From NCBI GenBank assembly GCA_002311745.1, contig DBZL01000077.1, positions 1 through 61,484 on the forward strand: a stretch of 61,484 nt of DNA, in the 5' to 3' direction. Source of the stretch: Phycisphaerales bacterium UBA1161 (GTDB lineage: Bacteria; Planctomycetota; Phycisphaerae; Tepidisphaerales; Tepidisphaeraceae). Position numbers and translations under genes: made by a program. Below are positions 23,116 through 30,755 of the stretch, one piece after another (position 1 is the first letter of the stretch; each line of letters begins with the position of its first letter). Below the pieces are notes generated by a model. The model had not been told where the DNA came from. It worked only from the letters and a program-made list of their open reading frames with translations, and searched no databases.

Positions 23116-24582
23116 TTATGACGGTTCGGCTTCGCCGCGCTGCGGCTTGGGCGTCGGCGGAGCCTGCGGCTCTTTTTGCGGCTGCGGCGTTTTGGGCGCC
23201 TGGGCCGCCACAGGCGACGGGGCCGATGCCGGCGGGGCCGCCTGGTTTTGCATCAATTCATCATACACCGCCTGCTCTTCGGCGCTGAGCGAAGCGCCGG
23301 CGACGCCGGTGCCGATCGTGTCGGCCAATTCGCTGTCGGCCTCGAGTTGTGCCAGCACATCCTCGGCCGCGGCCGCATCCGCCGCCATCTCCTCGCTGTC
23401 CGGCAACTTCGCCGCCTTCCCCTGCTGTTGCAATTCCAGCGTGTGCAGGTGCGTCCCCACGATGTTGATCTGCTGATTGAGCACCGACAAGAGCTGCTGG
23501 CGACGGGCGATGTCCTTGCGAAACTGCACGAGCTGGCTGGCAATCCGCCGGCGCGTCAGCTCGCCGGAAGCCTCGGCGAACTGCTTGCGCAGATTCGCCT
23601 CCTTGTTTTCCAGACGCGCCATCTCTTCATAGCCGCGGTCGCGCTGCTGGCCCAGGTCGGCGCGGCGCTCGCTGAGCAGCGCGATTTTCTTGTCGACGTT
23701 GCCCTTGCGGGCAAAGAGGGTTTTGAGTCGCTCGATAAATGGCATAGTGACGCTTCCGCGCGCCGACAGGTCGGGCGGCGCGGAGCCTTCTTGAAACAGG
23801 ACCACTCGTCCACCCAGCCGCTTGGCCACCAGGCCGGCGGTCTGGCTGGCGTAGGATTTTAACTCGGTTTCGACCAATTGCAGAGGCAGGCGGGTCGCCG
23901 CCGCCACTTTTTCCGCCGCCACGCCGTCGGATGCCAGGTCCAGCCGGCTGGCGTCGATGGCCGCGCGGATCCGCGCCCGCTTTTGTTCATCCATCTCCGG
24001 ATCGAACAGATCGCCGACGAACGGCGTTTGCGGCGGCCCGGCGGCGGTCCAGCCCCCCGCGTCATGGGGCCAGATGAGGATGACCGTCCGGTCGCTGCTG
24101 CGGCCGACGGCGTCCAGGGCGTCGGCGGCAAAGCCGCTGGTGGACATCAACACCACCGTGGAGGGCACGCCGCGCAGCGGCGGCGGGATTTCCCCCAGGG
24201 CCTTGCTCAGTTCCGCCGCCGTCAACGGCCCGGCCGCCTGGCCGCCGACCAGCGCCCGCCACGGCGATCGGCACGTGACCCACAGCCGCCCCACCGGCGC
24301 CTTGCCGCCCCACCATCTTTTTTTCGACAAACCCACATCCAGCGTTCGCCCCACCGGCATCTTCGCCTGCAGCTCCCGATCGGGGCGATTCATTTCGCTC
24401 ATCAGCCGCTTGAGGTCCACGCCGCGGTCGTTGCGGTTGACGTGGCGCAGAAGCAAGGCCGGCGGCCGCCGCCCCAGCGTCGTGTCGATGCGCAGACGCT
24501 CATCGCCGATCAATTGCTCGACGTGGCGCATGAACTGCTCTTCAAGACGCTGATGGACGCTGGGATCGGAACTAAGGCTCAT
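23116..24582 (-). CDS. unknown alpha/beta domain + winged-helix-like + Snf7-like coiled-coil fusion
   Basis: A 488-residue three-part protein. Residues about 1-200 are an alpha/beta region that includes VPSTVVLMSTSGFAA and DRTVILIWPHD strands; no family recognised. Residues about 205-268 look like a winged helix (ASRLDLASDGVAAEKVAAAT then a hydrophobic VVLFQEG strand). Residues 281-430 are a charged helical domain whose pattern (ELTRRRIASQLVQFRKDIAR, then LNQQINIVGTHLHTLE, then KLPDSEEMA) resembles ESCRT-III cores. A Pro/Ala-rich tail ends it. ESCRT-III-related proteins with a winged helix are known in archaea and eukaryotes (CdvB, CHMP7/ESCRT-II), so this fusion is notable. Its start lies inside the small upstream ORF. 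Confidence 0.55.
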   Translation of the reverse strand: MSLSSDPSVHQRLEEQFMRHVEQLIGDERLRIDTTLGRRPPALLLRHVNRNDRGVDLKRLMSEMNRPDRELQAKMPVGRTLDVGLSKKRWWGGKAPVGRLWVTCRSPWRALVGGQAAGPLTAAELSKALGEIPPPLRGVPSTVVLMSTSGFAADALDAVGRSSDRTVILIWPHDAGGWTAAGPPQTPFVGDLFDPEMDEQKRARIRAAIDASRLDLASDGVAAEKVAAATRLPLQLVETELKSYASQTAGLVAKRLGGRVVLFQEGSAPPDLSARGSVTMPFIERLKTLFARKGNVDKKIALLSERRADLGQQRDRGYEEMARLENKEANLRKQFAEASGELTRRRIASQLVQFRKDIARRQQLLSVLNQQINIVGTHLHTLELQQQGKAAKLPDSEEMAADAAAAEDVLAQLEADSELADTIGTGVAGASLSAEEQAVYDELMQNQAAPPASAPSPVAAQAPKTPQPQKEPQAPPTPKPQRGEAEPS

Positions 24583-24682
24583 GATTGGCTACGGATCCCC
24601 GCAGCTTCCAAAGCAACACCGCGCCGGCCAGCCCACACCAAATCCATCCAATGACAGAGAGAATAAGATAAATCTTGCTCAC
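24572..24682 (-). CDS. 36-residue single-pass membrane protein
   Basis: A small gene. It begins at GTG 24682, preceded by GGGAGG 4-5 bases away, and encodes a 36-residue peptide with one transmembrane helix (YLILSVIGWIWCGLAGAVLL) followed by a positive tail (KLRGS). Its stop overlaps the first codons of the 488-residue gene by 11 bases, the layout expected for translational coupling. The upstream zinc-ribbon gene stops 10 bases before it. A peptide of this kind could anchor or regulate the helical proteins at the membrane. Existence is supported by ribosome site, hydrophobicity and placement; function is unknown. Confidence 0.6.
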   Translation of the reverse strand: MSKIYLILSVIGWIWCGLAGAVLLWKLRGSVANHEP

Positions 24683-24692
24683 CCGCCTCCCA

Positions 24693-24974
24693 TCAGGCCG
24701 CGACGCGCCATCGTGACGACACGCGCAGGGGCGTACCACATCGGCGGCAGAAATTCGCCGCCGGCGGATTGGACGCCCCGCAGCGGAAGCGAGGGCAGCG
24801 GTTTGGCGGTCCCGACCCGCCGCCGCGCCCGATCAGCCCCAGCAGTCGCAAAATCCCGCGCAGCACCGCCCAGACCAGCCAGCCCAAGAACAGGACCCAG
24901 GCCACGATCAACAGGGCCACCAGAAACAGAACATGCAGCACAAAACTGGCGATCATGGCAAGCTCATCTCCCAA
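24693..24974 (-). CDS. small membrane protein with C-terminal zinc ribbon
   Basis: A 93-residue protein with one long or two short transmembrane segments (residues 7-48, very rich in Leu, Val, Trp) and a C-terminal zinc ribbon CPRFRCG...NFCRRCG (residues about 60-81). The same ribbon type ends the Ser/Thr kinase encoded just upstream, suggesting that the two ribbons interact or bind a common partner. It lies 31 bases after the kinase gene and 10 bases before the 36-residue membrane peptide, inside the operon. No family name is assigned. Confidence 0.65.
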   Translation of the reverse strand: MGDELAMIASFVLHVLFLVALLIVAWVLFLGWLVWAVLRGILRLLGLIGRGGGSGPPNRCPRFRCGASNPPAANFCRRCGTPLRVSSRWRVAA

Positions 24975-25005
24975 CCGCGCATCGGCGCCGCCGCTTCAGC
25001 GGCGA

Positions 25006-26091
25006 TCAAACACTCACCGCCGCAGGCGTCAGCGCTTCGCCGCAAAAAATGCAGTGGCGGTCGTACACGTCCGGATACGCTCCACAGCGCGGGCAGCGCC
25101 GCACCACCGGCACCAGTTGAACGCCGCAGTGCATGCAAAACTGATCCCGCGCATCCACCTGTTTTCGGCAGTGCGGGCAGGCGATGGACGCGGCGGCGGG
25201 CCGTTGCGGATACGGCACGTATCGCGGCGGCAGCGGCGGCGGACGCACCGGAAGCGTCGGCCCCGCAGCCGGCGAGGCCAGTGACAACGCCGACAAAAAT
25301 TCATCCGCCGAGGCAAATCGCTTGTCCAACCGCGCGTAGCTGCGGCGAAATACGTCGTCCAGCGCCGCCGGCACCGAGCGGTTCCGATCGCTGGGGACCT
25401 CCGTCCCCGCCGGGCGCTCGCCCGTCAGCAGCTCGTACAGCACCACGCCGCACGCGTACAGATCGGCCCTGGCATCGCCACCGTCGCCCTGCCGCTGTTC
25501 CGGGGCCATGTAGTCGAGGGTTCCGGCGATTTGCCGCCCCGTCGGGCTGGACAGCGAAGCCGAAAAGGCGATCGAATTTCCCGCGGCGCGTCCATCCGCC
25601 CGACCAAGCCCAAAATCCGTCAACTTCACCACGCCCTCAACGCCAAACCCCTCTTTCCACGCCCGCTCGTGCACCAAGACGTTTTCCGGCTTGATGTCGC
25701 GGTGGATGACGCCGTGCTCGTGGGCGAATTTCAGTCCGGTTAAGACCTGCTTGAGGATGGCCAGCGCATCGGCAATGGAGACGGAGCGGTTTGGGATCAG
25801 CGGCCGCAAGCTCGTGCCGGGAACGTATTCCATCGTCAGATACGGCACCGGGGCATACGGATCAAACCCAATGGCCCGCACAATGTTGGGATGGACTAAG
25901 CCATGCAGCGCCGCCCCTTCGCGTTGCAAATCGCGCAGATATTGCGGATCGGCCGGGAACTTGATGGCCACAAGCTGGTCGGTCCACACGTGATGGTGTG
26001 CCCGCCAAACCTCGCCGAACGCCCCACCCCCGATACGCTCTTGAAGGACGTATTCGCCAATCCTCTGCTCTGCCTGGACCATGCTTCCCAT
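25006..26091 (-). CDS. Hanks-type Ser/Thr protein kinase with double zinc ribbon
   Basis: A 361-residue soluble protein kinase. Catalytic features are complete: glycine loop IGGGAFGEVWRA, lysine in VAIKFP, HRDIKPEN catalytic loop, DFGLGRAD metal loop and the APEQRQGD segment. Residues about 255-290 are a Pro-rich linker and the last 70 residues carry two zinc ribbons (CPHC...CMHCG and CPRCG...CIFCG). No transmembrane segment, unlike PknB-type kinases. It is second in the operon (6 bases after the 130-residue membrane protein) and is the likely regulatory input for the ESCRT-like helical proteins. ATG 26091 and ATG 26082 are both possible starts. Confidence 0.92.
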   Translation of the reverse strand: MGSMVQAEQRIGEYVLQERIGGGAFGEVWRAHHHVWTDQLVAIKFPADPQYLRDLQREGAALHGLVHPNIVRAIGFDPYAPVPYLTMEYVPGTSLRPLIPNRSVSIADALAILKQVLTGLKFAHEHGVIHRDIKPENVLVHERAWKEGFGVEGVVKLTDFGLGRADGRAAGNSIAFSASLSSPTGRQIAGTLDYMAPEQRQGDGGDARADLYACGVVLYELLTGERPAGTEVPSDRNRSVPAALDDVFRRSYARLDKRFASADEFLSALSLASPAAGPTLPVRPPPLPPRYVPYPQRPAAASIACPHCRKQVDARDQFCMHCGVQLVPVVRRCPRCGAYPDVYDRHCIFCGEALTPAAVSV

Positions 26092-26097
26092 GCTCAG

Positions 26098-26490
26098 CTA
26101 CTCCAGTATTTCCGCGATCCAGTCGCAGATCAGCAGATTATAAACGCCGGCCACCAGGGTTCCCAAAGCCACAAACGTCCAGGCCGTGACCGTGGGCAGA
26201 TGCCAGTGGAACAGCCACGCCAAAAGTGCCGCTTCCGCCAGCGTGTACGCCCCGACCAGCACGGCGCCGGCCAAGTTGCTCTCCAGCCGGGCCACGCGCC
26301 CGATGATCGGCAGCGACGCCCAGGGCCACAGCAGCACCACCCCCACCCACAGCCCAATCCGCTCTGTACCGCTAAGCAGTGCCGCGCGCGTCGCGGGATC
26401 CATCTGCCACCACGAAATCGCCCCGGCAATGACCGCCAAGACGGTCAGCGCAGTCACGATCTTGCCCGTGACGCTCTTGAGCCATTCCAT
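26098..26490 (-). CDS. four-helix membrane protein, first gene of the kinase/ESCRT-like operon
   Basis: A 130-residue protein with four predicted transmembrane helices (about 10-28, 43-62, 70-95, 100-122) and a single short cytoplasmic start. No family recognised. It is the first gene of the minus-strand operon; on the minus strand TAGAAT (26505 to 26500) ends 9 bases before the ATG, so the operon's message would have almost no leader. The kinase gene follows after 6 bases. A membrane partner or sensor for the kinase is plausible (inference). Confidence 0.65.
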   Translation of the reverse strand: MEWLKSVTGKIVTALTVLAVIAGAISWWQMDPATRAALLSGTERIGLWVGVVLLWPWASLPIIGRVARLESNLAGAVLVGAYTLAEAALLAWLFHWHLPTVTAWTFVALGTLVAGVYNLLICDWIAEILE

Positions 26491-26562
26491 CGCGTCAAAA
26501 TTCTATCAGACTTTTGCCCGCAAGGAGTTACAAACCGGATGCATTTCCATAAGGTCACGGCG

Positions 26563-26591
26563 TTGACCGATCCCGCCGCTTGTTTGATGAT
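26563..26591 (+). promoter_or_regulatory. candidate promoter of the degenerate kinase gene
   Basis: TTGACC (26563-26568), 17-base spacer, GATGAT (26586-26591), then 8 bases to ATG 26600. It is in the 109-base divergent region shared with the ESCRT-like operon, so both transcription units may be co-regulated. Confidence 0.4.
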
Positions 26592-26599
26592 GTGTTCCC

Positions 26600-27346
26600 A
26601 TGAACCGCCTGATTCGCAAAGTGCGGCGATTCGATTTCCCGCCCGGGCGGATCATCGCCGGCAAATACGTCATCCAGCGCATGCTCGGAAGTGGCTGGGA
26701 GGGCGAGGTTTATGGCATTGTCGAGCGCAGCACCGGCATCCGCCGCGCCGCCAAATTCTATTATCCCCACCGCGATCCCACCGGCAAAGCCGCCATCGCC
26801 TACGCCCGCAAGCTCGACGCCCTGCGCCACTGTCCTATCCTCATGCAGTACCATCACCAGGAAATCGCCTACGTGCGCCGGCGAAAGGTCATCGTCGTCA
26901 TCAGCGAATTGATCGAAGGCCAAAAGCTCGGCGAATTCCTCCAGGAGCAGCACGGCCATCGCCTCAGCACCTTCGAGGCCATGCACGTGCTGTACATCCT
27001 GGCCAAAGGCATCGCGCCCATCCACGCCCGCGGCGAATACCACGGCGACATCCACGAGGACAACATCATGATCCGCCGCCAGGGCATCGGATTCGAGCTC
27101 AAGTTGCTGGACTTTTTCGACCTCGGCCGGCCCACCCGCGCCAAAATCCAAAAAGACGTGCTCAACCTCGTCCAGGTGTTCTACATTCTGGTCGGCGGAC
27201 GACCGCGCTACGCCGAGCAACCGCGAGTAGTCAAGGATATCGTGCGCGGGCTAAAGGATTCGCTGATCCTGGCCCGCTTCTGCACCGCCGGCGACATCCA
27301 GCGCCACCTGGAAACCCTCCAATGGAATGGATCCGGAGGGAAATGA
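26600..27346 (+). CDS. degenerate protein-kinase-like protein
   Basis: A 248-residue protein of the protein-kinase fold. The N lobe has GSGWEGEVYG as a glycine loop and the lysine in RRAAKFYY; the catalytic loop reads YHGDIHEDNI (HGD in place of HRD, with the usual D and N), while the metal loop is LLDFFD, so the glycine of DFG is replaced. APE and the lower C lobe are short. This could be an atypical active kinase of the RIO/lipopolysaccharide-kinase type or a pseudokinase. It is divergent from the operon that contains the canonical kinase and ESCRT-like proteins and is followed by a PilZ gene. Confidence 0.8.
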   Translation: MNRLIRKVRRFDFPPGRIIAGKYVIQRMLGSGWEGEVYGIVERSTGIRRAAKFYYPHRDPTGKAAIAYARKLDALRHCPILMQYHHQEIAYVRRRKVIVVISELIEGQKLGEFLQEQHGHRLSTFEAMHVLYILAKGIAPIHARGEYHGDIHEDNIMIRRQGIGFELKLLDFFDLGRPTRAKIQKDVLNLVQVFYILVGGRPRYAEQPRVVKDIVRGLKDSLILARFCTAGDIQRHLETLQWNGSGGK

Positions 27347-27427
27347 TGGATGCCTGGCCGGCGGTCCTGTATTTCTCCGCCGGGGGATTTGCATCTGCCG
27401 AGCAATTGGTTACTGTATTTGCATCCT

Positions 27428-27850
27428 ATGACCCGATCTACTGATCCGCTTCCCCCGGGCGGTGTGCGTCCGTCATCGCCGGTATCGTCTCGTCCTGCTT
27501 CTACGCCGCAGGCATCGCCTCCGGCACCGCAACCACCCCTTGCGCCGGCGCCGGCTTCTCAAGACCGCGACCGCAGACGCGAAAACCGCCGGCCCGTTCA
27601 GGGCAAGGCCGTTCTGACCATTCTGGACGGACCCAGCGCCAACGCCACTTTCGACATCCTCACTCGCGATCTATCCTTCAGCGGGATTTCGTTTCTGCTG
27701 CGTGAGTCGATGGCCGTGGGCCAGACCTGCAAGATCGAAATCACCGGCAACGGCGGCCCGCAGGTCACCCATTTTTGTGAGGTGGTGCGCACCCGCCCCA
27801 TGAGCAATGGGAAGTTTGAGATGGCTGTGAAGTTCCGCAAGAGTAAGTAA
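27428..27850 (+). CDS. PilZ domain protein
   Basis: A 140-residue protein: a Pro/Ser-rich N-terminal 45 residues, then a PilZ domain with the [10 protein letters not shown] arginine motif and DLSFSGISF, the two sites that bind cyclic di-GMP in known members. Later strands ([28 protein letters not shown]) complete the barrel. It probably reports cyclic di-GMP levels to an unknown partner. An earlier in-frame ATG (27350) overlaps the kinase-like gene's end region; the inner ATG 27428 is preferred because TTTGCA-17-TACTGT (27388-27416) ends 11 bases before it and the extra residues look non-coding. Confidence 0.85.
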   Translation: MTRSTDPLPPGGVRPSSPVSSRPASTPQASPPAPQPPLAPAPASQDRDRRRENRRPVQGKAVLTILDGPSANATFDILTRDLSFSGISFLLRESMAVGQTCKIEITGNGGPQVTHFCEVVRTRPMSNGKFEMAVKFRKSK

Positions 27851-27857
27851 AGCTAAT

Positions 27858-27950
27858 AGAGACGAAGAGACGAAGTGCGCGGCGCGCGTTTTTCACTTCG
27901 TCTCTTCGTCTCTTCGTCTCTCCGTCTCTTAGTCTCTTAGTCTCTTCTTC
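27858..27950. terminator. 20-base perfect hairpin plus GTCTCTTC tandem array
   Basis: Arms 27858-27877 and 27894-27913 are exact complements (AGAGACGAAGAGACGAAGTG) with a GC-rich loop followed by TTTTT. After it the unit TCGTCTCT/TAGTCTCT repeats about five more times to 27950, where the minus-strand ABC gene's stop codon lies. It serves the convergent PilZ and ABC ATPase genes. Confidence 0.75.
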
Positions 27951-28791
27951 TGGCCAACACTTCCTTCCACGCCGACGGATGCACCTGCAAATAATATCGC
28001 CCCGCTTCCGTGCGCACGCTCACCGGCACACCGTAGACGCGCGACAGAATCTGCTCCTGCAGCACCTGCGCCATCGTCCCCTGGGCCGCGGGCTTGCCGC
28101 GATTCAGCAGGAGCACCTGCTCGGTCGCCGGCGGCAGTTCCTCCACGTGATGCGTGATGAGCACCACCGCCGGCGGATCGGGCTGCCGCAGCAGCGCCGC
28201 CACCGTCGCCAGCACCTGCTCGCGCCCGCGCAGGTCCAACCCCGCGGTAGGCTCGTCGAGAATCAACAGTCGCGGCCCGCCGACCATCGCCCGGGCGATC
28301 AGGCTCCTGACCCGCTCGCCGCTGCTCAGCGAGTTGTACGGGTGATCCGCCACCTGCCCCAGGGCGACCAATTCCAGCAGGCGTCGGGATTCCCGCTTCA
28401 TCGCCGCCGTCGGCGGCTGATACAGGCCGATGCTGCCGAAATATCCGGTCAGCACCACGTCGCGGGCCGAGAGCGACGCATCGACGTCGTACGGCCCGGC
28501 CGGCTGCACCAGGCGCACCCGTCGCCGCAGCTCCGGCAGATTCGCCCGCCCAAACTCCTCGCCCAAGACGCCGCAGCGGCCGCGGGTCGGCCACCAGTGG
28601 CACGCCGCCACCCGCGCCAGCGTGCTCTTGCCGCTGCCGTTGGGTCCCAGCACCGCCGCCAGCGTGCCGGCGGCGACCTGCCAATCCACCTGCCGCAAAA
28701 TCCATCGCCCGTCGCGCAGGACGCCCACGCCGTGCATCTCAACGGCCAACGCGCGGTGTTGCCGTTTTGAATTTGTCGGGATACTGTTCAC
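27937..28791 (-). CDS. ABC transporter ATP-binding protein
   Basis: A 284-residue ABC ATPase with Walker A GPNGSGKST, Q-loop region LVQPAGPYD, signature SSGERVRS, Walker B LLILDEPTAG and the switch THHVEELP. The signature differs from LSGGQ but resembles the ModF/YlmA-like stand-alone ATPases. No permease is adjacent, so it may not be a transporter component. The open frame begins at a TTG (28827) overlapping the divergent peptidase gene; GTG 28791 is preferred because TTGCGG-16-TAGAGT on the minus strand ends 8 bases before it. Confidence 0.88.
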   Translation of the reverse strand: MNSIPTNSKRQHRALAVEMHGVGVLRDGRWILRQVDWQVAAGTLAAVLGPNGSGKSTLARVAACHWWPTRGRCGVLGEEFGRANLPELRRRVRLVQPAGPYDVDASLSARDVVLTGYFGSIGLYQPPTAAMKRESRRLLELVALGQVADHPYNSLSSGERVRSLIARAMVGGPRLLILDEPTAGLDLRGREQVLATVAALLRQPDPPAVVLITHHVEELPPATEQVLLLNRGKPAAQGTMAQVLQEQILSRVYGVPVSVRTEAGRYYLQVHPSAWKEVLARRRD

Positions 28792-28799
28792 GGCCGCTA

Positions 28800-28827
28800 A
28801 CTCTAAAGGACTTTGCAATGCCCGCAA
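28800..28827 (-). promoter_or_regulatory. candidate promoter of the ABC ATPase gene
   Basis: Reading the minus strand, TTGCGG (28827-28822), 16-base spacer and TAGAGT (28805-28800), then 8 bases to GTG 28791. The -35 box lies inside the first codons of the divergent peptidase gene. Confidence 0.4.
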
Positions 28828-30527
28828 CTGTCCCTCGCCGCCATTTTGTTCCGCAGCAGATCGACGTGTCGGACTTCGCGCCGCTGGAAACGCTCTACCG
28901 CACCCTGCTGTTCAGGCCGATCGATTCCATCGAGCAATTGGATCGCTGGCTGGAGGATTTTTCGGAGCTGACCTCGGTCGTGGATGAATACGCCAGCCGC
29001 CGCTACATCGACAAAAGCTGCCACACGGATGACGAGGCGATCAAGCGCCGCTACCTGCAGTTCGTCGAGCAGGTCGAGCCGCGCATCAAGCCCATGGTGT
29101 TTCAACTGCAAAAGAAGTATTTGCAGTCGCCGTACGTTGAGCAGTTGCCCCAGCGTTTTGCGATGCTTGCCCGCAACTGGCTGGCGGACGTGGAGCTGTT
29201 TCGCGACCAGAACGTCCCGATTGAAACCGAGATCACGCGGCGCGTCACCGCGTACGACCAGATCAACGGCCGGATGACGGTGCGATTCCGCGGCCAGGAC
29301 CTGACGATGCAGCAGATGGCCCGCTTCCAGGAGGAACCGGACCGGCTGACGCGGCGCGAGGCCTGGGAAGCCGCCGCCCGCCGCCGCTTGGTCGACCGCG
29401 ACGGCGTCGAATCCATCTTCGACGCCCTGTTGCCCCTGCGCCACCAGTTGGCCCAGAACGCCGCCCTGAGCGACTTCCGCGCCTACCAGTGGAAGGCCAA
29501 CAAACGCTTCGATTACACCCCCCAGGATTGCCTGCGCTTTGCCGACGCCATTGCCGAAACCTGCATGCCCGTGGTGCATCGCCTGGATCATCAGCGCATG
29601 CTCGACCTCGGCTTGGAAAAACTCCGCCCCTGGGACATCGCCGTCGATCTCAAGGGCCGCCCGCCCCTGCGACCCTTCGACGAAACCCAGATCGACGTTT
29701 TTTTGGACAGGACGCGCGAGATTTTCCAGAACCTCTCGCCCGACCTGGCGGCGGATTTCGACGCCCTGCGAGCCCGCGGCAACCTCGACCTCCAGAGCCG
29801 ACACGGCAAGCAGCCCGGCGGTTACCTCATGCCCCTGGAGGAATCCCGCCAGCCGTTCATCTTCATGAACGCCGCCGGACTGCAACGCGACGTCGAAACC
29901 CTCCTGCACGAGAGCGGCCACGCGTTCCACCACTTGGCCGTCAGCCGCGAAGACATCGTGTTTCTCCGCACCGCTCCCATGGAATTCTGCGAAGTCGCCA
30001 GCATGTCCATGGAATTGCTGGGCAGCGAGCACCTGGGCGTCTTTTACGATCCCCCGGAGGCCGCCCGCGCCCGCCGAAACCTCATCGAAGGCGTCATCCG
30101 CTTCCTGCCCTGGATGGCCACCATCGATTGCTTCCAACACTGGATCTACACCCACCCCAACCACGACCGCGCCCAGCGATGCCGGGTCTGGCTCGATCTC
30201 ATGGACCGCTTCGGCAGCAAGCTGGACTGGACCGGCTGGCAAACCGTGCGCGAGTCCTACTGGCAACGCCAAACCCACCTCTTCCGCTCGCCGTTTTACT
30301 ACATCGAATACGGCATCGCCCAACTGGGGGCCGTTCAGTTGTGGCTGGCTGCGCGCAAAAACCGCACCGCCGCCCTGCAACGCTACCGCGACGCCCTGGC
30401 CCTGGGCGGCACGCGCCCCTTGCCGGACCTCTTCGCCGCCGCAGGAATCGTCTTCGATTTCTCCGAAAAAACCCTCCGCCCCCTCATCAGCAGCCTGGAA
30501 GAAGAATTGAACCGCCTGCCGCGCTAG
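28818..30527 (+). CDS. M3 family oligoendopeptidase
   Basis: A 569-residue zinc metallopeptidase of the M3 (oligoendopeptidase F-like) family. The HExxH counterpart is LLHESGHAFHHL near residue 370, followed by the third ligand region APMEFCEVASMSMELLG. The preceding GGYLMPLEESRQPFIFMN and the final YYIEYGIAQLGAVQLW are typical of this family. Probably cytosolic, degrading short peptides. The start at 28818 is preferred over an upstream ATG because AAAGGA lies 7 bases before it (28805-28810) and the family sequence begins there. Confidence 0.92.
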   Translation: MPATVPRRHFVPQQIDVSDFAPLETLYRTLLFRPIDSIEQLDRWLEDFSELTSVVDEYASRRYIDKSCHTDDEAIKRRYLQFVEQVEPRIKPMVFQLQKKYLQSPYVEQLPQRFAMLARNWLADVELFRDQNVPIETEITRRVTAYDQINGRMTVRFRGQDLTMQQMARFQEEPDRLTRREAWEAAARRRLVDRDGVESIFDALLPLRHQLAQNAALSDFRAYQWKANKRFDYTPQDCLRFADAIAETCMPVVHRLDHQRMLDLGLEKLRPWDIAVDLKGRPPLRPFDETQIDVFLDRTREIFQNLSPDLAADFDALRARGNLDLQSRHGKQPGGYLMPLEESRQPFIFMNAAGLQRDVETLLHESGHAFHHLAVSREDIVFLRTAPMEFCEVASMSMELLGSEHLGVFYDPPEAARARRNLIEGVIRFLPWMATIDCFQHWIYTHPNHDRAQRCRVWLDLMDRFGSKLDWTGWQTVRESYWQRQTHLFRSPFYYIEYGIAQLGAVQLWLAARKNRTAALQRYRDALALGGTRPLPDLFAAAGIVFDFSEKTLRPLISSLEEELNRLPR

Positions 30528-30582
30528 CCGCCGGCGCCCCGCCCATATCGCACTGGGCTGCGACCTCCGGCAGCAGGCGCCC

Positions 30583-30726
30583 CTGCTTGATTTCGTGCGG
30601 ATTGGCGAAGCGATGCAGCTCCGCCAGGGCAAGCCGCCCGCCGCGCAGCGTCCCCAGCACCGCCCGGCCGCTTTCCGCCCCAAAATCAAACGCCAGGAAC
30701 TTGCTTTCCGCCACGATGTCCAGCAT
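30583..30726 (-). pseudogene. rhamnulokinase (rhaB) N-terminal remnant
   Basis: From ATG 30726 the minus strand encodes about 48 residues that match the start of rhamnulokinases (FLAFDFGAESGRAVLG, then LHRFANPHE), including the phosphate-binding DFGAESGR motif. The similarity then ends, the frame continues with unrelated sequence and terminates within the end of the M3 peptidase gene. A full rhamnulokinase is about 480 residues, so over 85% is gone. It looks like the residue of a deletion or rearrangement. Confidence 0.65.
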
Positions 30727-30755
30727 GTTAGCATTCGTCGCCGCGAACCACTGTC

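Noticed and set aside
25903..27444. 513-aa plus-strand open frame across the kinase operon start and degenerate kinase
   Set aside because: Pro/Arg/His-rich read-through of two real genes in other frames.
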